Shown here: positions 31,666-43,249 of the stretch, piece by piece | Layout: each line of letters opens with the position of its first letter | Numbering within the stretch: the first letter of the stretch is position 1 | Source: Magnaporthiopsis rhizophila | Taxonomy: Eukaryota > Ascomycota > Sordariomycetes > Magnaporthales > Magnaporthaceae | Direction: 5' to 3' | Length of the DNA: 64,000 bases | NCBI GenBank assembly: GCA_003049465.1 | Contig: PYSS01000050.1 | Coordinates: 62,001 to 126,000, forward strand | Translations under genes and position numbers: made by a program | Notes under the pieces: model-generated | Told to the model about the DNA's origin: nothing | The model's database searches: none | The model's input: the letters and a program-made list of their open reading frames with translations, nothing else

Positions 31666-34600
31666 ATGTCGACGCCCGCAGAAAACCCAACGCAGAAGCT
31701 GCTGGCCCAGGTCAAGGATGAGCCTTCCCGCCATCCTTCTCCCCAGCCGACGCATTTGGGCATCCCTCACATGGCCAGGCACAACGGCAATGGCCACAGG
31801 GTTCTGAGGTCAGCCACTGTTGGCTATGTGGCCCCCGAATTTGGAGGCAGGGTGGAGCAGATGGAGGAGGGTATGTTTGAAGCGCCGCCAAATACCTTTG
31901 TTGATGCTTCGCCTGCTGACCTCCGTCTATAGTCAAGAGGATTATCCTGGAGGCGGGCTGGATTCCCGAAGCCGTCGTCGAAGCCCAGATAACTTGGTTC
32001 TACAACGAGCTGGGAATCGATGATGTCTACTTCCAACTGGAGGACCCCAAGGTGGTTGCCAACCATATCACTTCGCTCTATGCCGCCAAGGTTGCCGCCT
32101 TCTCCCGGGAGGACAAGCGCGAGGAGATCCGGCTCGACATGGAAGCATCAGACCACGCCATCTACATCGACACGAGTGAACCCGGCCAGAGCGCCATTGA
32201 CGGCCCGCGCTACGAGACGCGCCTGGAGGCCAAATACCTGGACGGCAACGACACCAGCCGCCGGTTCCGTGTCGAGACCTTCCGATCGCCGGGTGTTCTG
32301 GGACAGAACGCTGCTAGTGGCGCGAGCCTGCGCTGCTACTTCGTCTACCAGTGCACCTTTGTCGACTCCAACGCCGAGCCGACCGAGACGCGGCTCGAGG
32401 TTATCAGCGACCGCATGTTCCTGGCCAAGGCGACCAAGAACACCAAGCAGATTTACCAGGAGATCATCGAGCTCGCGGTGAACCGCACCGGCCCTGTCAT
32501 CGAGGTGTTTGACATTGAAGACTCGCCCGAGAAGCGTCTCGTCGTGGCCTTCCGCTCGCGCACCGCCCGCGGCATCTTCAGCGCCCTGAGTGACCTGTAC
32601 CACTACTACGGCGTCACTAGCTCGCGCAAGTACGTCGAGCAGTTCTCCAACGGCATCACGGTCATGAGCATCTACCTCCGCCCGGCCCCCAATATGGACG
32701 GCAAGTACCCGCCCATCGAGCAGTCGATCCACCAGATCACCAAGGAGACGTCGCTGCTGTACTGTATCCCGCAGAACAAGCTGCATGACCTCTTCGCCAC
32801 GGGTGAGCTGAGCCTGCAGGAAGCCATCTACGGCCACAGCGTCTGGGTCTTTGTGCAGCACTTCTTGAACCGGCTCGGTTCCGAGTATGCGTCATTGTCT
32901 GAGGCGTTAAATCCCAAGAACAACGTGCACGCCGAGATCCTCTCCAAGCTCAAGCGCCGCCTGCGCACTGAGACCTTCACGCCGGACTACATTCTAGAGA
33001 TCATCGCGTCCTACCCCGGCCTGGTCCGCGCCCTATATGCCTCATTCGCCAGCGTACACCTGAGCGTTGGTCCTGGGTTCGAGCGCGAGTCACTATCGCC
33101 CATGCCCACCGTTGAGGTGCTGACGGACGCCCGGCTCAAGGACCGCATCACCAAGGAGGTGTTCAACGAGCACGAGGAGATGGTCATGACGGCGTTCCGC
33201 GTCTTCAATAATGCCGTGCTCAAGACCAACTACTTCACGCCGACCAAGGTGGCGCTCAGTTTCCGGCTGGACGCGTCGTTCCTGCCCGAGATTGAGTATC
33301 CCAAGCCGCTGTACGGGATGTTCCTCGTCATAACATCCGAGTCTCGTGGCTTCCACCTGCGCTTCAAAGACATTGCGCGTGGCGGCATTCGAATTGTCAA
33401 GTCGCGCAGCAAGGAGGCCTACTCCATCAACGCCAGGAACTTGTTTGACGAGAACTACGGGCTCGCCAGCACCCAGCAGCGCAAGAACAAGGACATCCCC
33501 GAGGGTGGCTCCAAGGGCGTCATCCTGCTGGACCCCAAGCAGCAGGACCGGGCGCGTGAGGCGTTTGAGAAGTACATCGACAGTATCCTTGACCTGCTGC
33601 TGCCGGCCGAGACGCCCGGTATCAAGAACCCCATTGTGGACCTCTACGGCAAGCCCGAGATCCTCTTCATGGGCCCCGATGAGAACACGGCCGACCTGGT
33701 GGACTGGGCCACGGGCCATGCGAGGGCGCGCGGTGCGCCTTGGTGGAAGTCCTTCTTCACGGGCAAGTCGCCCAAGCTCGGTGGCATCCCGCACGACTCG
33801 TATGGCATGACGACGTTGTCGGTGCGTGAGTATGTCAAGGGCGTCTACCGCAAGCTGGAGCTGGACCCGTCGACGGTCAGGAAGATGCAGACGGGCGGCC
33901 CAGACGGCGACCTCGGCAGCAACGAGATCCTGCTGTCCAACGAGAAGTACACAGCCGTTGTCGACGGGTCGGGTGTGCTCTGTGACCCCAACGGCATTGA
34001 CATCGACGAGCTGCGGAGGCTGGCACGCGCGCGCGTCATGATCTCGCACTTTGACATGTCCAAGCTCAGCTCCGAGGGCTTCCGGGTGCTGTGTGACGAC
34101 ACCAACGTCACACTGCCCAACGGCCAGACGATTTCCAACGGCACCGCGTTCCGCAACACGTACCACCTGCTCGACACGGGTCTGACCGACATGTTTGTGC
34201 CGTGCGGCGGCCGGCCAGAGTCGATCGACTTGGTCTCAGTGGGCCGCCTCATCAAGGACGGCAAGTCCGTGATACCGTACATGGTCGAGGGCGCCAACCT
34301 CTTCGTCACACAGGACGCCAAGCTCAGGCTCGAGGCGGCCGGCTGCGTCCTGATCAAGGACGCCAGTGCCAACAAGGGCGGCGTGACATCATCGTCGCTC
34401 GAGGTTCTGGCGTCGCTCAGCTTCGACGACGAGGGCTTCGCGAAGCACATGTGCCACGACTCGGCCGGAAACGCGCCCGAGTTCTACAAGCAGTACGTCA
34501 AGGAGGTGCAGGCCAAGATCTGCGAAAACGCAAAGCTCGAGTTCGAGGCCATCTGGCGCGAGAACGAGCAGACGGGCGTCCCGCGGTCGATCCTCTCGGA

Positions 34601-34972
34601 CAAGCTGTCGGTGGCCATCACGACGCTTGACGAGGAGCTGCAGCACTCGGAGCTGTGGACCAACGACAAGATCCGCACCAGCGTCCTTCTCGACGCGCTG
34701 CCCAAGCTGCTGCTGGACAAAATCGGACTCGACACCATTGTGGAAAGGGTGCCCGACAAGTACCTCCGCGCCATCTTCGGCAGCTACCTGGCAAGCCGCT
34801 TCGTCTACGAGTTCGGCTCATCCCCGAGCCAGTTTGCCTTCTACGACTTGTAAGTTGTTTCCGTTGCTTCGGGCTACTTTAGGCCCTCTACCCTCTCCCA
34901 TGTTTTGCGAACCTTTACTGACTGAGTACGTCTTTTCCTAGCATGTCGAGGAGAATGGCCACGCTCAAGTAG
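31666..34972 (+). CDS. GDH2: NAD-specific glutamate dehydrogenase (large 115-kDa type)
   Basis: Three exons, 31666-31870, 31933-34849 and 34942-34972, give 1050 residues. The N-terminal part contains HPSPQPTHLGIP, then LRSATVGYVAPEF, typical for the fungal Gdh2 family. The catalytic half shows the glutamate/dehydrogenase segments FKDIARGGIRIVKSRS and VEGANLFVTQDAKLRLEAAG. It catabolises glutamate to 2-oxoglutarate and ammonium with NAD, mainly when amino acids serve as carbon or nitrogen source, and expression in fungi is usually catabolite- and nitrogen-controlled. The last intron splits Phe (TT|C) and adds FMSRRMATLK, matching the family's C-terminal FMS-R/K-RMA. Reading straight on would give a stop right after TACGACTTG. 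The start is uncertain: in-frame codons upstream back to an acceptor at 31620 (FPEYIDPFKLSGLPV) could belong to the protein. Confidence 0.93.
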
Positions 34973-35439
34973 CCACTCGAGCGGGATAGCTGTGTGCTTT
35001 TCTTGATTTGACGACTAGCGCCTGGAACAAAGGACGTCATTTATTTGCACGGCACTTTTGATTCTCGAAAATTTCCTCACATGTCTTTTTTCTTGTGATA
35101 TTTACTGTTTCGCGAGGTGTTTTCTCTGACATATCTGCAGAGATTGATAGCCTATGGCTGAGGCTCAAAATAAAAATGGCGACGGGTTGTATTGGTGAAA
35201 GTAGATCAAGGAAACGGTCGGATATATTTGCTCGTGCAAACCAAGAAAACGCAAAAACTTGGGGACCTCAGTGCGCGGTAGAAAAAAAAAAAAAGAGGTG
35301 CATGTAGACGCGTAGACGGAGCTAGAGGCGGGGGTAATGTTGAAGGAGATCTTGTTGTAACAGCGCCTTTTCATTAATTTGCTTTCATGTATTAGCGGGT
35401 TTCTAATTTTACCATTTTAAGAACATCGTGAAGTACTGG
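34973..35439. other. Convergent 3' intergenic region GDH2 / FEX
   Basis: AT-rich, with an A-run near 35281. Probably the two 3' UTRs. No gene seen. Confidence 0.5.
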
Positions 35440-36612
35440 TCAATATATGCAATACGGCCTCAGGTCTCCTCCATGCGACCATACAAGACCACCCATGATA
35501 GCGATAGCGAGAAGAAGTGCCACGGCGATGCTTGACGCGCCATAGACGTAGGCGTCACGTGTGCGACGGCGGGCCAGCTCGGCCAGCTCAGCGACCCAAG
35601 TAGACACGGTGGTGAGGCAGCCGCAGAAGCCGTCTTCTACCCCTTGCAAGACCAAGCAGCCAACCACGCCGCCGAGGCGGGCGTGGGCGAGGTCCCAGGC
35701 CACAGCCAGCACGGTGGTGCCCGCCACGTTGGCCACGAAGGTGCCGAGCTGGAAAGAGGGCGAGAGGCGGCCGTTGAGGGCCGTGGAGACGTAGAAGCGG
35801 GCCAGGCATCCCAGGGGCGCAAAGGCGAGGGCAAGCAGCACCTGGCCGCGCAGCCACGCGTCCGACACGGGCCCAGGTGCGGTGGTGGTGGAGGCGACCA
35901 CGACGACTACCAGCCAGGAGGACCAGGCGAGAACCATTGCGGCTCGGTCGAGCACGGAGCTGACGCCGGCAAAGGCGCCGGTGGGCTTCAGGGCGGCCTG
36001 GGCGAGGTGGGCGCCGGAGAAGAGACCAGCCAGCGAGAGCGAGACGGTGGCAAGGAGGACGGCCAGGAAGGCCATGAAGGACTGGCCGCCATTATTGTTG
36101 ATGTTGGACAGGCCGGGAGGGGCGAGGCCGTTGACGAGAGCCAGGAAGGCGTCCCTGACGAAAGACGAGAAGGACGTGAAGGAGCCGCAGAAGCCGGTGG
36201 TCAGACCGACGTAGAGAGGCGTCTTCTTTGTCTTCCCCGGAGCTGGTGTCGTCGTCGTCGTCGCCACTGTGCCACCAGGCTGGCGGAGGGTGGACGACCC
36301 GGGGTCCAAAACGCTGTTGTCACTGGACGAAGACGGCTCGCCAACGGCGGCTGTGGCAGAGATGCCGCCGGGGCGCCGGGGTAGGACGCGGTCGTGGGCC
36401 ACGAGGCCGAATACGAAGCTGCCCGCAAGGTTGGGCCACACCGAAACGAAGCCGACGGGAGCGCCGGGATAGCTGGTGAGGGCCTGCAGGGCCAGGCGGG
36501 CCAGGGTGCCGAGCAGGGCGAACAGGACCAGGTAGGAGACCGTGTAGGCCTCGGCGGCCACCGCTTGTGCAACCGCCGCGGGCCATGGCCGTCCGAGGAT
36601 GGGCATCTGCAT
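35440..36612 (-). CDS. FEX1: Fluoride export protein (FEX/CrcB family, fused double-domain)
   Basis: Single exon, 390 residues. It is a tandem of two CrcB/Fluc units, as in eukaryotic FEX. Unit 1 has LGTLARLALQALTSYPGAP, NLAGSFVFGLV and GLTTGFCGSFTSFSSFVRDAF; unit 2 has LGCLARFYVSTALNGRLSP, VANVAGTTVLAVAWDLAH and DGFCGCLTTVSTWVAELAE. Each unit has several membrane helices. The paired Phe/Asn/Ser-Thr residues of Fluc pores are visible in the GFCGS/CT-TS motifs. The family exports fluoride from the cytosol across the plasma membrane. A Ser/Pro/Thr-rich insert of about 60 residues (roughly 80-135) separates the second and third helices of unit 1. The frame starts at ATG 36612, with another ATG two codons later. 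Convergent with GDH2 and divergent from FUR1. Confidence 0.92.
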   Translation of the reverse strand: MQMPILGRPWPAAVAQAVAAEAYTVSYLVLFALLGTLARLALQALTSYPGAPVGFVSVWPNLAGSFVFGLVAHDRVLPRRPGGISATAAVGEPSSSSDNSVLDPGSSTLRQPGGTVATTTTTPAPGKTKKTPLYVGLTTGFCGSFTSFSSFVRDAFLALVNGLAPPGLSNINNNGGQSFMAFLAVLLATVSLSLAGLFSGAHLAQAALKPTGAFAGVSSVLDRAAMVLAWSSWLVVVVVASTTTAPGPVSDAWLRGQVLLALAFAPLGCLARFYVSTALNGRLSPSFQLGTFVANVAGTTVLAVAWDLAHARLGGVVGCLVLQGVEDGFCGCLTTVSTWVAELAELARRRTRDAYVYGASSIAVALLLAIAIMGGLVWSHGGDLRPYCIY

Positions 36613-37636
36613 CTATGCAGGTAGCCGCAGGCGGTGTTGCTAAGGGGCCCAGCCAAGCCGGGAGGCCTGCTGACCTTGGTGGTCAACTCAGTTTAGTCCC
36701 CTCGACGGAACGATCATCGATTACAATTGTTGTCACGCAAATGGCGGTGCATTTGCGCCTGGGACGCCCAGATTTTCTAGATCCTCACCATACCCTTGTG
36801 GCAGCTGGAGCGAACTCCATTCCGCGGTTCGCCTCTGGTCTCGACCTGATTAGCCTTTTCGCTTTAGGTTGGTCATGGGGCCTTGTTGGGCAGCGGCTCA
36901 CTGACGGACCAGTCCGTGCGGCGCACACAGGCTGAAGTTCGGTGGGGATCTCGCTGAGACTGCGCTGGGGTTCAGCTCCCTCACCCCGCCTCGCCGCCTA
37001 CGAGTATGGTCGAGTCTGATTTCGCAGGTGTCCTTGAGATCTATTGTCCCTCACCTCCTCCCATCCTACTTATACGTAATACTTCTCCACACCATTCCCA
37101 GATCACTGTTCCCTTGACCGTCATTTGGGCTGGATGGGGAACCCAACAGCATCCAAACTCATGCTCCCCCAATCTCAGCGTCGGCCTTGGAGTCCAAGGT
37201 GCCTTGGGTAGCCTGTCGCCCACTCAACTGGTGCTAGTCAGATAGGGGCGACCTGCAGGCAGGCGCCATTTGAGGTGCTGTTCTGGGCTGCGTCGGCCCG
37301 TCCGAACAAGACAAAGGCGCCGCCTTTCCGGTCAACTGCCCGCTTTCTCCGCCTCCCCTACCGCCGCCCTCGCTCCCTAGACACATGCGCTCCCTGCTCT
37401 CTTCTCCCTGGTCGTATTTATTGCATCATCACTTATTGGCTCCCTTCCCGTTTTGCCCGCTTGGATAATATCTCTCCACGATAGGGCTGCAAGTCCTCTA
37501 TGCTGGTAGTCACGTAACTGTTCAACATTATCTATTGCCGTTCGCAAACAACTGTCCCGAGCATTCTGCCTCCCCTCCCCCTCGTCAGTTCTTACTCCGT
37601 CCTCGGCCCGACAGGGTAGCGGGCAAGATCGAGACA
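36613..37636. other. Divergent promoter region FEX / FUR1
   Basis: About 1 kb, mixed composition, pyrimidine-rich close to FUR1. No gene is supported on either strand. Confidence 0.5.
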
Positions 37637-38527
37637 ATGAGCCTTCCGACCAACGTCCACGTTTCCAGCCACCCGTGCCTCGTCGCCAAGCTCAGCCAGC
37701 TGCGGTCCAAATCGACGACGGCAAAGGAGGTCAAGAACCTCGTCCATGAGATATCACTGATCGTCGCCTGCGAGGCGCTGGCCTCCAGCCTATCCGCAGT
37801 TCCCGGACACAAGGTACGCGACTACAGCGGCTTCTTCCGAGCTGCCCACACCTGCCTGCCTGCCTGCCTGCCTGCCTACTGACCGATCCACGGCCCGGAG
37901 GAACAGGACGAGACCCCGATCGGCTTCGAGTACACCACGAGCCGCATATCTCCCGAGACGCTGTGTCTGGTTCCCATCCTGCGGTCCGGTCTCGCCATGA
38001 CCGACGGTTGGTCTCTCCTGCGTGCTCCGTTTCCCATGATATACGGTCCGTCCAAGGCAAGGAACTGCTGCTGACCTTTGCGGGGAGCTCGATTCCCCCT
38101 CGCTCCGTTTGCAGCCGTCCAGACCTTGCTTCCCGAACCGGTCCCGGTCCACCACCTGGGCCTCTACCGCGAGCCGACCACGCTCGAGCCTGTCGAGTAC
38201 TACAACAACCTGCCCAACCACCTGCCCAGTGCCGGGGGCGCGTCCGAGAGCGCCGCCTCAAGCCTCGCCTTCATCCTCGACCCTGTCATTGCTACAGGAG
38301 GTACCTGCGCTGCCGCAATACAGACTGTGCGCGAGTGGGGGGCCCGCCGCATCGTCGTCCTCAGTGTTATTGCCGCCACCGACGGCATCAAGCGCGCTGC
38401 CAACGAGTGGCCCGAGGGTGTTGAGATATGGGTTGCTGCCGTCGACCAGAAACTCACCGACGATGGCATGCTTCGCCCAGGTCTGGGCGATGTCGGCGAC
38501 CGTCTGTTCCTCACCATCGGCAAGTGA
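37637..38527 (+). CDS. FUR1: Uracil phosphoribosyltransferase
   Basis: Three exons, 37637-37813, 37907-38006 and 38115-38527, give 229 residues. The N-terminal helix region MSLPTNVHVSSHPCLVAKLSQLRS and the block EYTTSRISPETLCLVPILRSGLAM match UPRTases. The PRPP-binding loop is FILDPVIATGGT (about residues 145-156), the uracil-binding end is GLGDVGDRLF. The enzyme makes UMP from uracil and PRPP in pyrimidine salvage and activates 5-fluorouracil. Introns have the branch points CTGAC and GCTGACC and are in phases 0 and 1. Intron 1 contains a TGCC tetranucleotide run (about 37853-37876). The gene ends only 187 bases from the 3' end of LIG4. Confidence 0.96.
37853..37877 (+). repeat. (TGCC)n microsatellite in FUR1 intron 1
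   Basis: Six tandem TGCC units just upstream of the branch-point sequence TACTGACC in the 93-nt first intron. Length variation would change intron size but not the protein. Confidence 0.8.
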
Positions 38528-38714
38528 CCGGTGGTCGCCCTTTGCCCTCCGCCGCCAGGCACAGGCCAGCCGCTCAGGTGTCCAGGCTCAGCTTATCTAC
38601 CCAGGTTGTTTGGGTCCCCCGCTACTAGTGGCTCAATGCATTATGGCTTGTCTGGGCTGCCGGCTCGCCCCTCAGCCCATTGCTCGCTACCCTCGCTAGC
38701 CTAAGAGAGTTTAA

Positions 38715-41700
38715 TCACTGCGGCGCGAACATCTCTTCGTCCAGCCTTGTTGCCTCCTTCCAGCTATCCTTGACCCACTGCTGTGACACAATTCGCGGCG
38801 GCCGCCGCATCGAGCTTGTTGCGTGCCGCATCTCGGCGGCCAGCTCCCTGCCAACAAGCGGGTCGGTAGTTGCCGGGTCTGTCACCACAACTATGTGGGT
38901 GATGTCACTCCTGTCGACGGCGTCCGCGATGATTCCGCCCCCGAACAGCACGTAGTTTCGTAGCCGCTCTAGTGCGAAGGCGGGTGTGCCAGTAAAGCCG
39001 GCGATGTGGACCAAGCACCGCTGGAACATCAACCCGCGGGCCGGCTCGCCCGTCTCGCTGAGCAATTCCAACAAATGCTGTATATCATCCTCCGCCGCGT
39101 CCTCGTCGGATCCCTGCCGGTCCATGCCTTCTAGTATTTCTCCAATCTCCTCGGCCTCGAGATCCCGCATATAGCTGTCCCCGAACGCGTCAATATTCTC
39201 TTCTGCGAGCCGCTGGGTGGACTCGGAGGCGTGAAAAAGGTGCCGCTCTTCGAATGGGAGCACAAATCCACCACCCCCTTGGCCGACGCAGTCCATAATC
39301 CACCCTGGACGGATGACGTCCACGTCACCGTCCTGCTTGATCAGACTTGCCACCTTGATCACGTTCTTGTCTGCAATCAGGCGCATTTTCTTGGATTTAG
39401 TATCTGCCTTCTGCGAGATGCTCCCACCGTGGCTCTTGACTAGCGTCTCAAGCTGGGCCTTGGTCCGGCGTATCGGACGGATCGACTCCGAGAGCACGCA
39501 GAAGGTGAGTCCTTTGAATAGCTTCGCCTTCTTGTCCGCCGCGTTGGCCCGGCCACCCAGCTGTTCGGTGCGGACCGGCATCGCGGCCGGTGCGTCCTGA
39601 CCAGCAATGACGAGCTCTCGTCGTGCCTTCTTCCGGGCCGGGCGCCTGCGGTCCTCGATCTTCATTTCTGTCTTTTCTTTGACTTTCCGCTCCACCTCAT
39701 CCCGAAGTCGTAAGAAACCATCCACGTCCAATGCCGAGTCCCAGCTTCTGTCGGACCTCACACCGCGAAACCTTGGAAAGCGCAGCGTCACCTTCATGCC
39801 GAACTGGTCCGACGCTGCGACGCTGGCCGCCTTGATAGAGATTACAACTGAGTCCTTGGGCCGGATCCAGATGTCTGGCCTTTCGTACTGCAACTTGTCG
39901 CCGCCGCCGAGCTCGATGTAGTTGCTGGGCGGATTGTTCGCGTCCCAATCCATCCACTTGCCCTCCGTCAGGTGTCGGATGTGAGCGTAGTCCTCGGCCT
40001 TGAGCCCGCCACCGACCTTGCAGAAGCTGATGCACTTCTCCGGGTTGACACCGGCCTGGACGTGGTTCTCCCCCACCCTCAACCCGCAAAGGAAGCTGGA
40101 GACGGTGCCGCCCCGGCGCCCCGATCCAAAGTAGCCGCCAATGACGAGGCAGTCGAGAGACTCGCCGTACTCGTCCATGTACTCGGGCTTGACCTTGAGC
40201 CAGTCGTCGTTGCGACAGTTGAGCCGGTAGCTAGACCGCGGGTTCTTGAGCACTAGGCCCTCGGATGCGTCGGCGATGACCTGGCGCAGGAGGGGCTCGA
40301 TGGCGTCGTGCGATGTCGCCTTCTCGTAGGGGTGTATCTCAAGCCTTCGGTGGGCACCACGGACCGCACCATCGAGGGCGCGGCGGCGATCGCGCAGCGT
40401 GTACTGGGTGATGGGCTCATCGTTGAGGTACAAAAGGTCGAAGACGCGAAACAAAGGCCGCTCGCTGCTCTCGTCAAGAGGTACCTTCTGGCCCATCAGC
40501 GCGGCAGTCTTGAGGGTACCAAAGGCCACCATCTTGTCGAGCTTCGGGTCCCAGGTAACCATCTCTCCGTCCAAGATAAGATTTCTCACGCGTGGCTCAA
40601 AGGCGTCGCCAAGGTGCTGCGTGAGAGCCGAGTTACCATCCTCGAGGTTGCTGCCGTAAAGATATGTGTAATCTTTCCCCTTGCGCGACCAGAAGCAGAA
40701 GCGCTTGCCGCCAGGCACTGAGTCGTCCTCGACCATGTGCATCTGCATGCGCTCACCGTCGAGCTTCTCCTCGATCCAGAACTCCGGGTCATCGTCTGTG
40801 GGTCGCATGTGCGTGACCATGCGCTCAAAAGATTCGGGCATTTGGAACTGGGCGAGTTGCGGTTGGAAACATTGCATAGGCGCGACGCCCGTGTCTTCTT
40901 GCTCGAGGCGCACTGCGGGATCAGATAACTCCCAGCAGACACGACGCAAGCTTGAGCTGACACTAAACAGAGTCTCGCCGTCCGGGTGCCACATGTCAAG
41001 AAAAGTACGCTCCGAGGCGCCGACCTTCATCTGCCGCAACACAATGCGAACCAGCCACATCATCTCCTCGGCATTCATGCGCTCGTAGAAGACCTGGAAG
41101 ATGGGCAGCTGCTCAGCCTCGCCCGAGGCGGCGGACAAACGGTCGAGAAGGTGGTTAACCTCGGCGATGCGCATGTCACCGGGGGCAGAGCGCATCTGCC
41201 TCTTGGACAGGATCTCAAAGCAGCGGCCGGCAAAATCGCCGGCCATGCGGCTGGCAAACGTCTGGCCGGGGAGCTTCCATCTCAGCAGGCTCTGCCCGTC
41301 CTCGGAATCGCTCGATATTTTCATCAACTTGACGAGCAGCTTGCCAATGGTGCTCTCCTTCAGCCCGTAGACGCCGCGGTCGCGGTCCTTGTCCGGAAGG
41401 ATCAGGCGCAGAGCCGGGTAGAAGTCGTTGCCGACCTCGACGCGCCAGCGGGCTACGAAGCGCTGGATGATGAGGCGACGCTGCTCGTGCGGGGATAGCT
41501 TTGAGGGGCCCGTCTTGCGCCGGGGAGGGCCGCTGGCGCCCCGTGACCCCTTGTTCTCGTTCAGAGGGTTGAACAGGTGGGTGAACAGGTCTGAAAAGAC
41601 CAAGGTACGAGAGTGGTTCCTCGGGCGGTTCGGAAACCTGCGCAGTGCGGCCGCTCGGCGCAGATTAGCAACGATCCTCGCCACGGCTGGGCTGAGGGCA

Positions 41701-41833
41701 GATTTTACTTGTCACGCAGATCGTCCTCGCCGGCTGTCAGTCCAGAGCCGTACTGCATACGGTCCTCCTCTACCGCCTCCCGCGAGGGGATAGGCGATGG
41801 TCCAGCCGATTCTTGACGCTTGACGCGGGACAT
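38715..41833 (-). CDS. LIG4: DNA ligase IV (non-homologous end joining)
   Basis: Two exons, 41833-41709 and 41637-38715, joined across a 71-nt intron (branch GCTAATC), give 1015 residues. The first exon reads MSRVKRQESAGP... to GEDDLRD, and splicing leads into KFPNRPRNHSRTLVFSDLF, the conserved ligase IV start. The DNA-binding domain follows (to ~290), then the nucleotidyltransferase with the active-site Lys in EEKLDGERM (about Lys333), LILDGEMVTWD and EGLVLKNPRSSYRLNCRNDDWLKVKPEY. The OB-fold domain includes DCLVIGGYFGSGRRGG. Two BRCT repeats occupy the C-terminal ~270 residues, the segment between binding XRCC4/Lif1. The protein seals double-strand breaks in the nucleus. It is convergent with FUR1, with only 187 bases between stop codons. 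Confidence 0.96.
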
Positions 41834-43249
41834 CTCGGCTGTCTTTTCTCGGGGTCTTGCTGGTTATTGGGTCGGCTAGAACTGCCAGTTTCATGGGAAT
41901 CAGCCGGTTATCACCAGCAGGGCAGGGCGCGCCGGCGGTTGAGGCCCATGGAAATGCCGAATGGCAGGCAACAAGACAATAGGATCACAGCATGAAGTAG
42001 GCTCCAGCGCGCGAGCGAGCGCGTCAGACGCGTTCACCCGACTTTTACCAGGCTGCCACCACCAAACGAGCTGGATAAAGTGGGGCCAAAGCAGGAAGCA
42101 TTGAATTCTCTAGATTTTTTTCTATCTCGACTGTCGGTAGGTCAAAAACACTCAAAAGGTATTGCTTTCGAGACCGCTGCGAAACGAGCACTTGCGCTTG
42201 GAGGTCAGCCAACGGCAGATCATTCAGCACTCAGTCGCCCAGCTTGCGCTCGCGGTGGTTGGCCTGGCAGTATCCTTGGGGTTCTCGAGATGCACGTGCA
42301 AGGCATAGCGTGGAGCAAAAGCAGATGATTACCCCAGAAACCTACTAGCGATCGTCAACATGACGTAAAATGACAGTCCCGTCATCATCAATGTAACGAA
42401 ACGAAGGGAGAAAATAGACCTAGAGAAAGCACGACAGACTGCCAGGGTGGGGAGATTCCCGCTGGGATTGGTGGGGTCTCTAGCGTGCCACTTGTGCCTC
42501 CGCTTCTGTTTTCAAGCATGCTCTTGACGTCATAGAGTCGCGGGTGTGACGATTTCATTTTCCTCTGGCGACACGACACATCACAACAGCATTCACATGG
42601 ACGCAAACAAAAAACAGCGTCCGCCCTACCCTACCCGCCACCAAGCGTGATCAACTCGGCCCACAGGTCAATTAGGTACAAGTTCCTTGGAAAGCGAAAA
42701 CGGAGGCAGCTAGTCCCAGCCCAGCCAATGCAGTTGCAGTCAATGAGCCCTAGAACAGGCTAGCTGACGCCGCTCATCCAAGCTCCCCGTTGCCTTGACT
42801 GGGTCGCCATCTACGCCCAGTCGACAGGAATCCAGTAAGTGGCGTCCAGAGAACCACCCGCAATCGCCCTTTGGCTGTGACAGTCCACCAGCTCCCTCTG
42901 TTTTGTCTCGGGCCGCAGGTGCAGTCGTTCAACGGATGACGTCCTCCACTCACCCCAGGCACCTGGCACAAACCAACCTCTGCCAGCCCAGACTGAAAAC
43001 CTTTCCCCTCCCATTTAACCTTCGAGCCTCCCACCCATTCACTTCCGCACATTCCACCCATCTCTCGCATCTTCATCTACATCGTATAAACTTAATTCCC
43101 AGTAATATTTCCTGACATCTTTCCAAGCCGTCTCAGCCGCCTGTCATCCCACAAAGGAAAAAGGAAGGGGACAGGACGCAAATTCGTGGGCGCTTGTTGA
43201 CCCAAATTCTTACTTCTCCCGCTGAAACCAACAGCAAGCCCCCGGCAGC
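41834..43249. other. Divergent promoter region LIG4 / HAM1-type gene
   Basis: 1.4 kb with a pyrimidine-rich stretch at about 42900-43060 ahead of the + strand gene. Short frames on both strands look random. Nothing else seen. Confidence 0.5.

Noticed and set aside
33093..34166. 357-codon frame on the - strand inside GDH2
   Set aside because: Antisense shadow of a GC-biased gene, with no recognisable motif and no start or splice context.
35644..36384. 246-codon + strand frame opposite the fluoride exporter
   Set aside because: Gly/Glu/Arg-rich mirror of the membrane protein; no motif.
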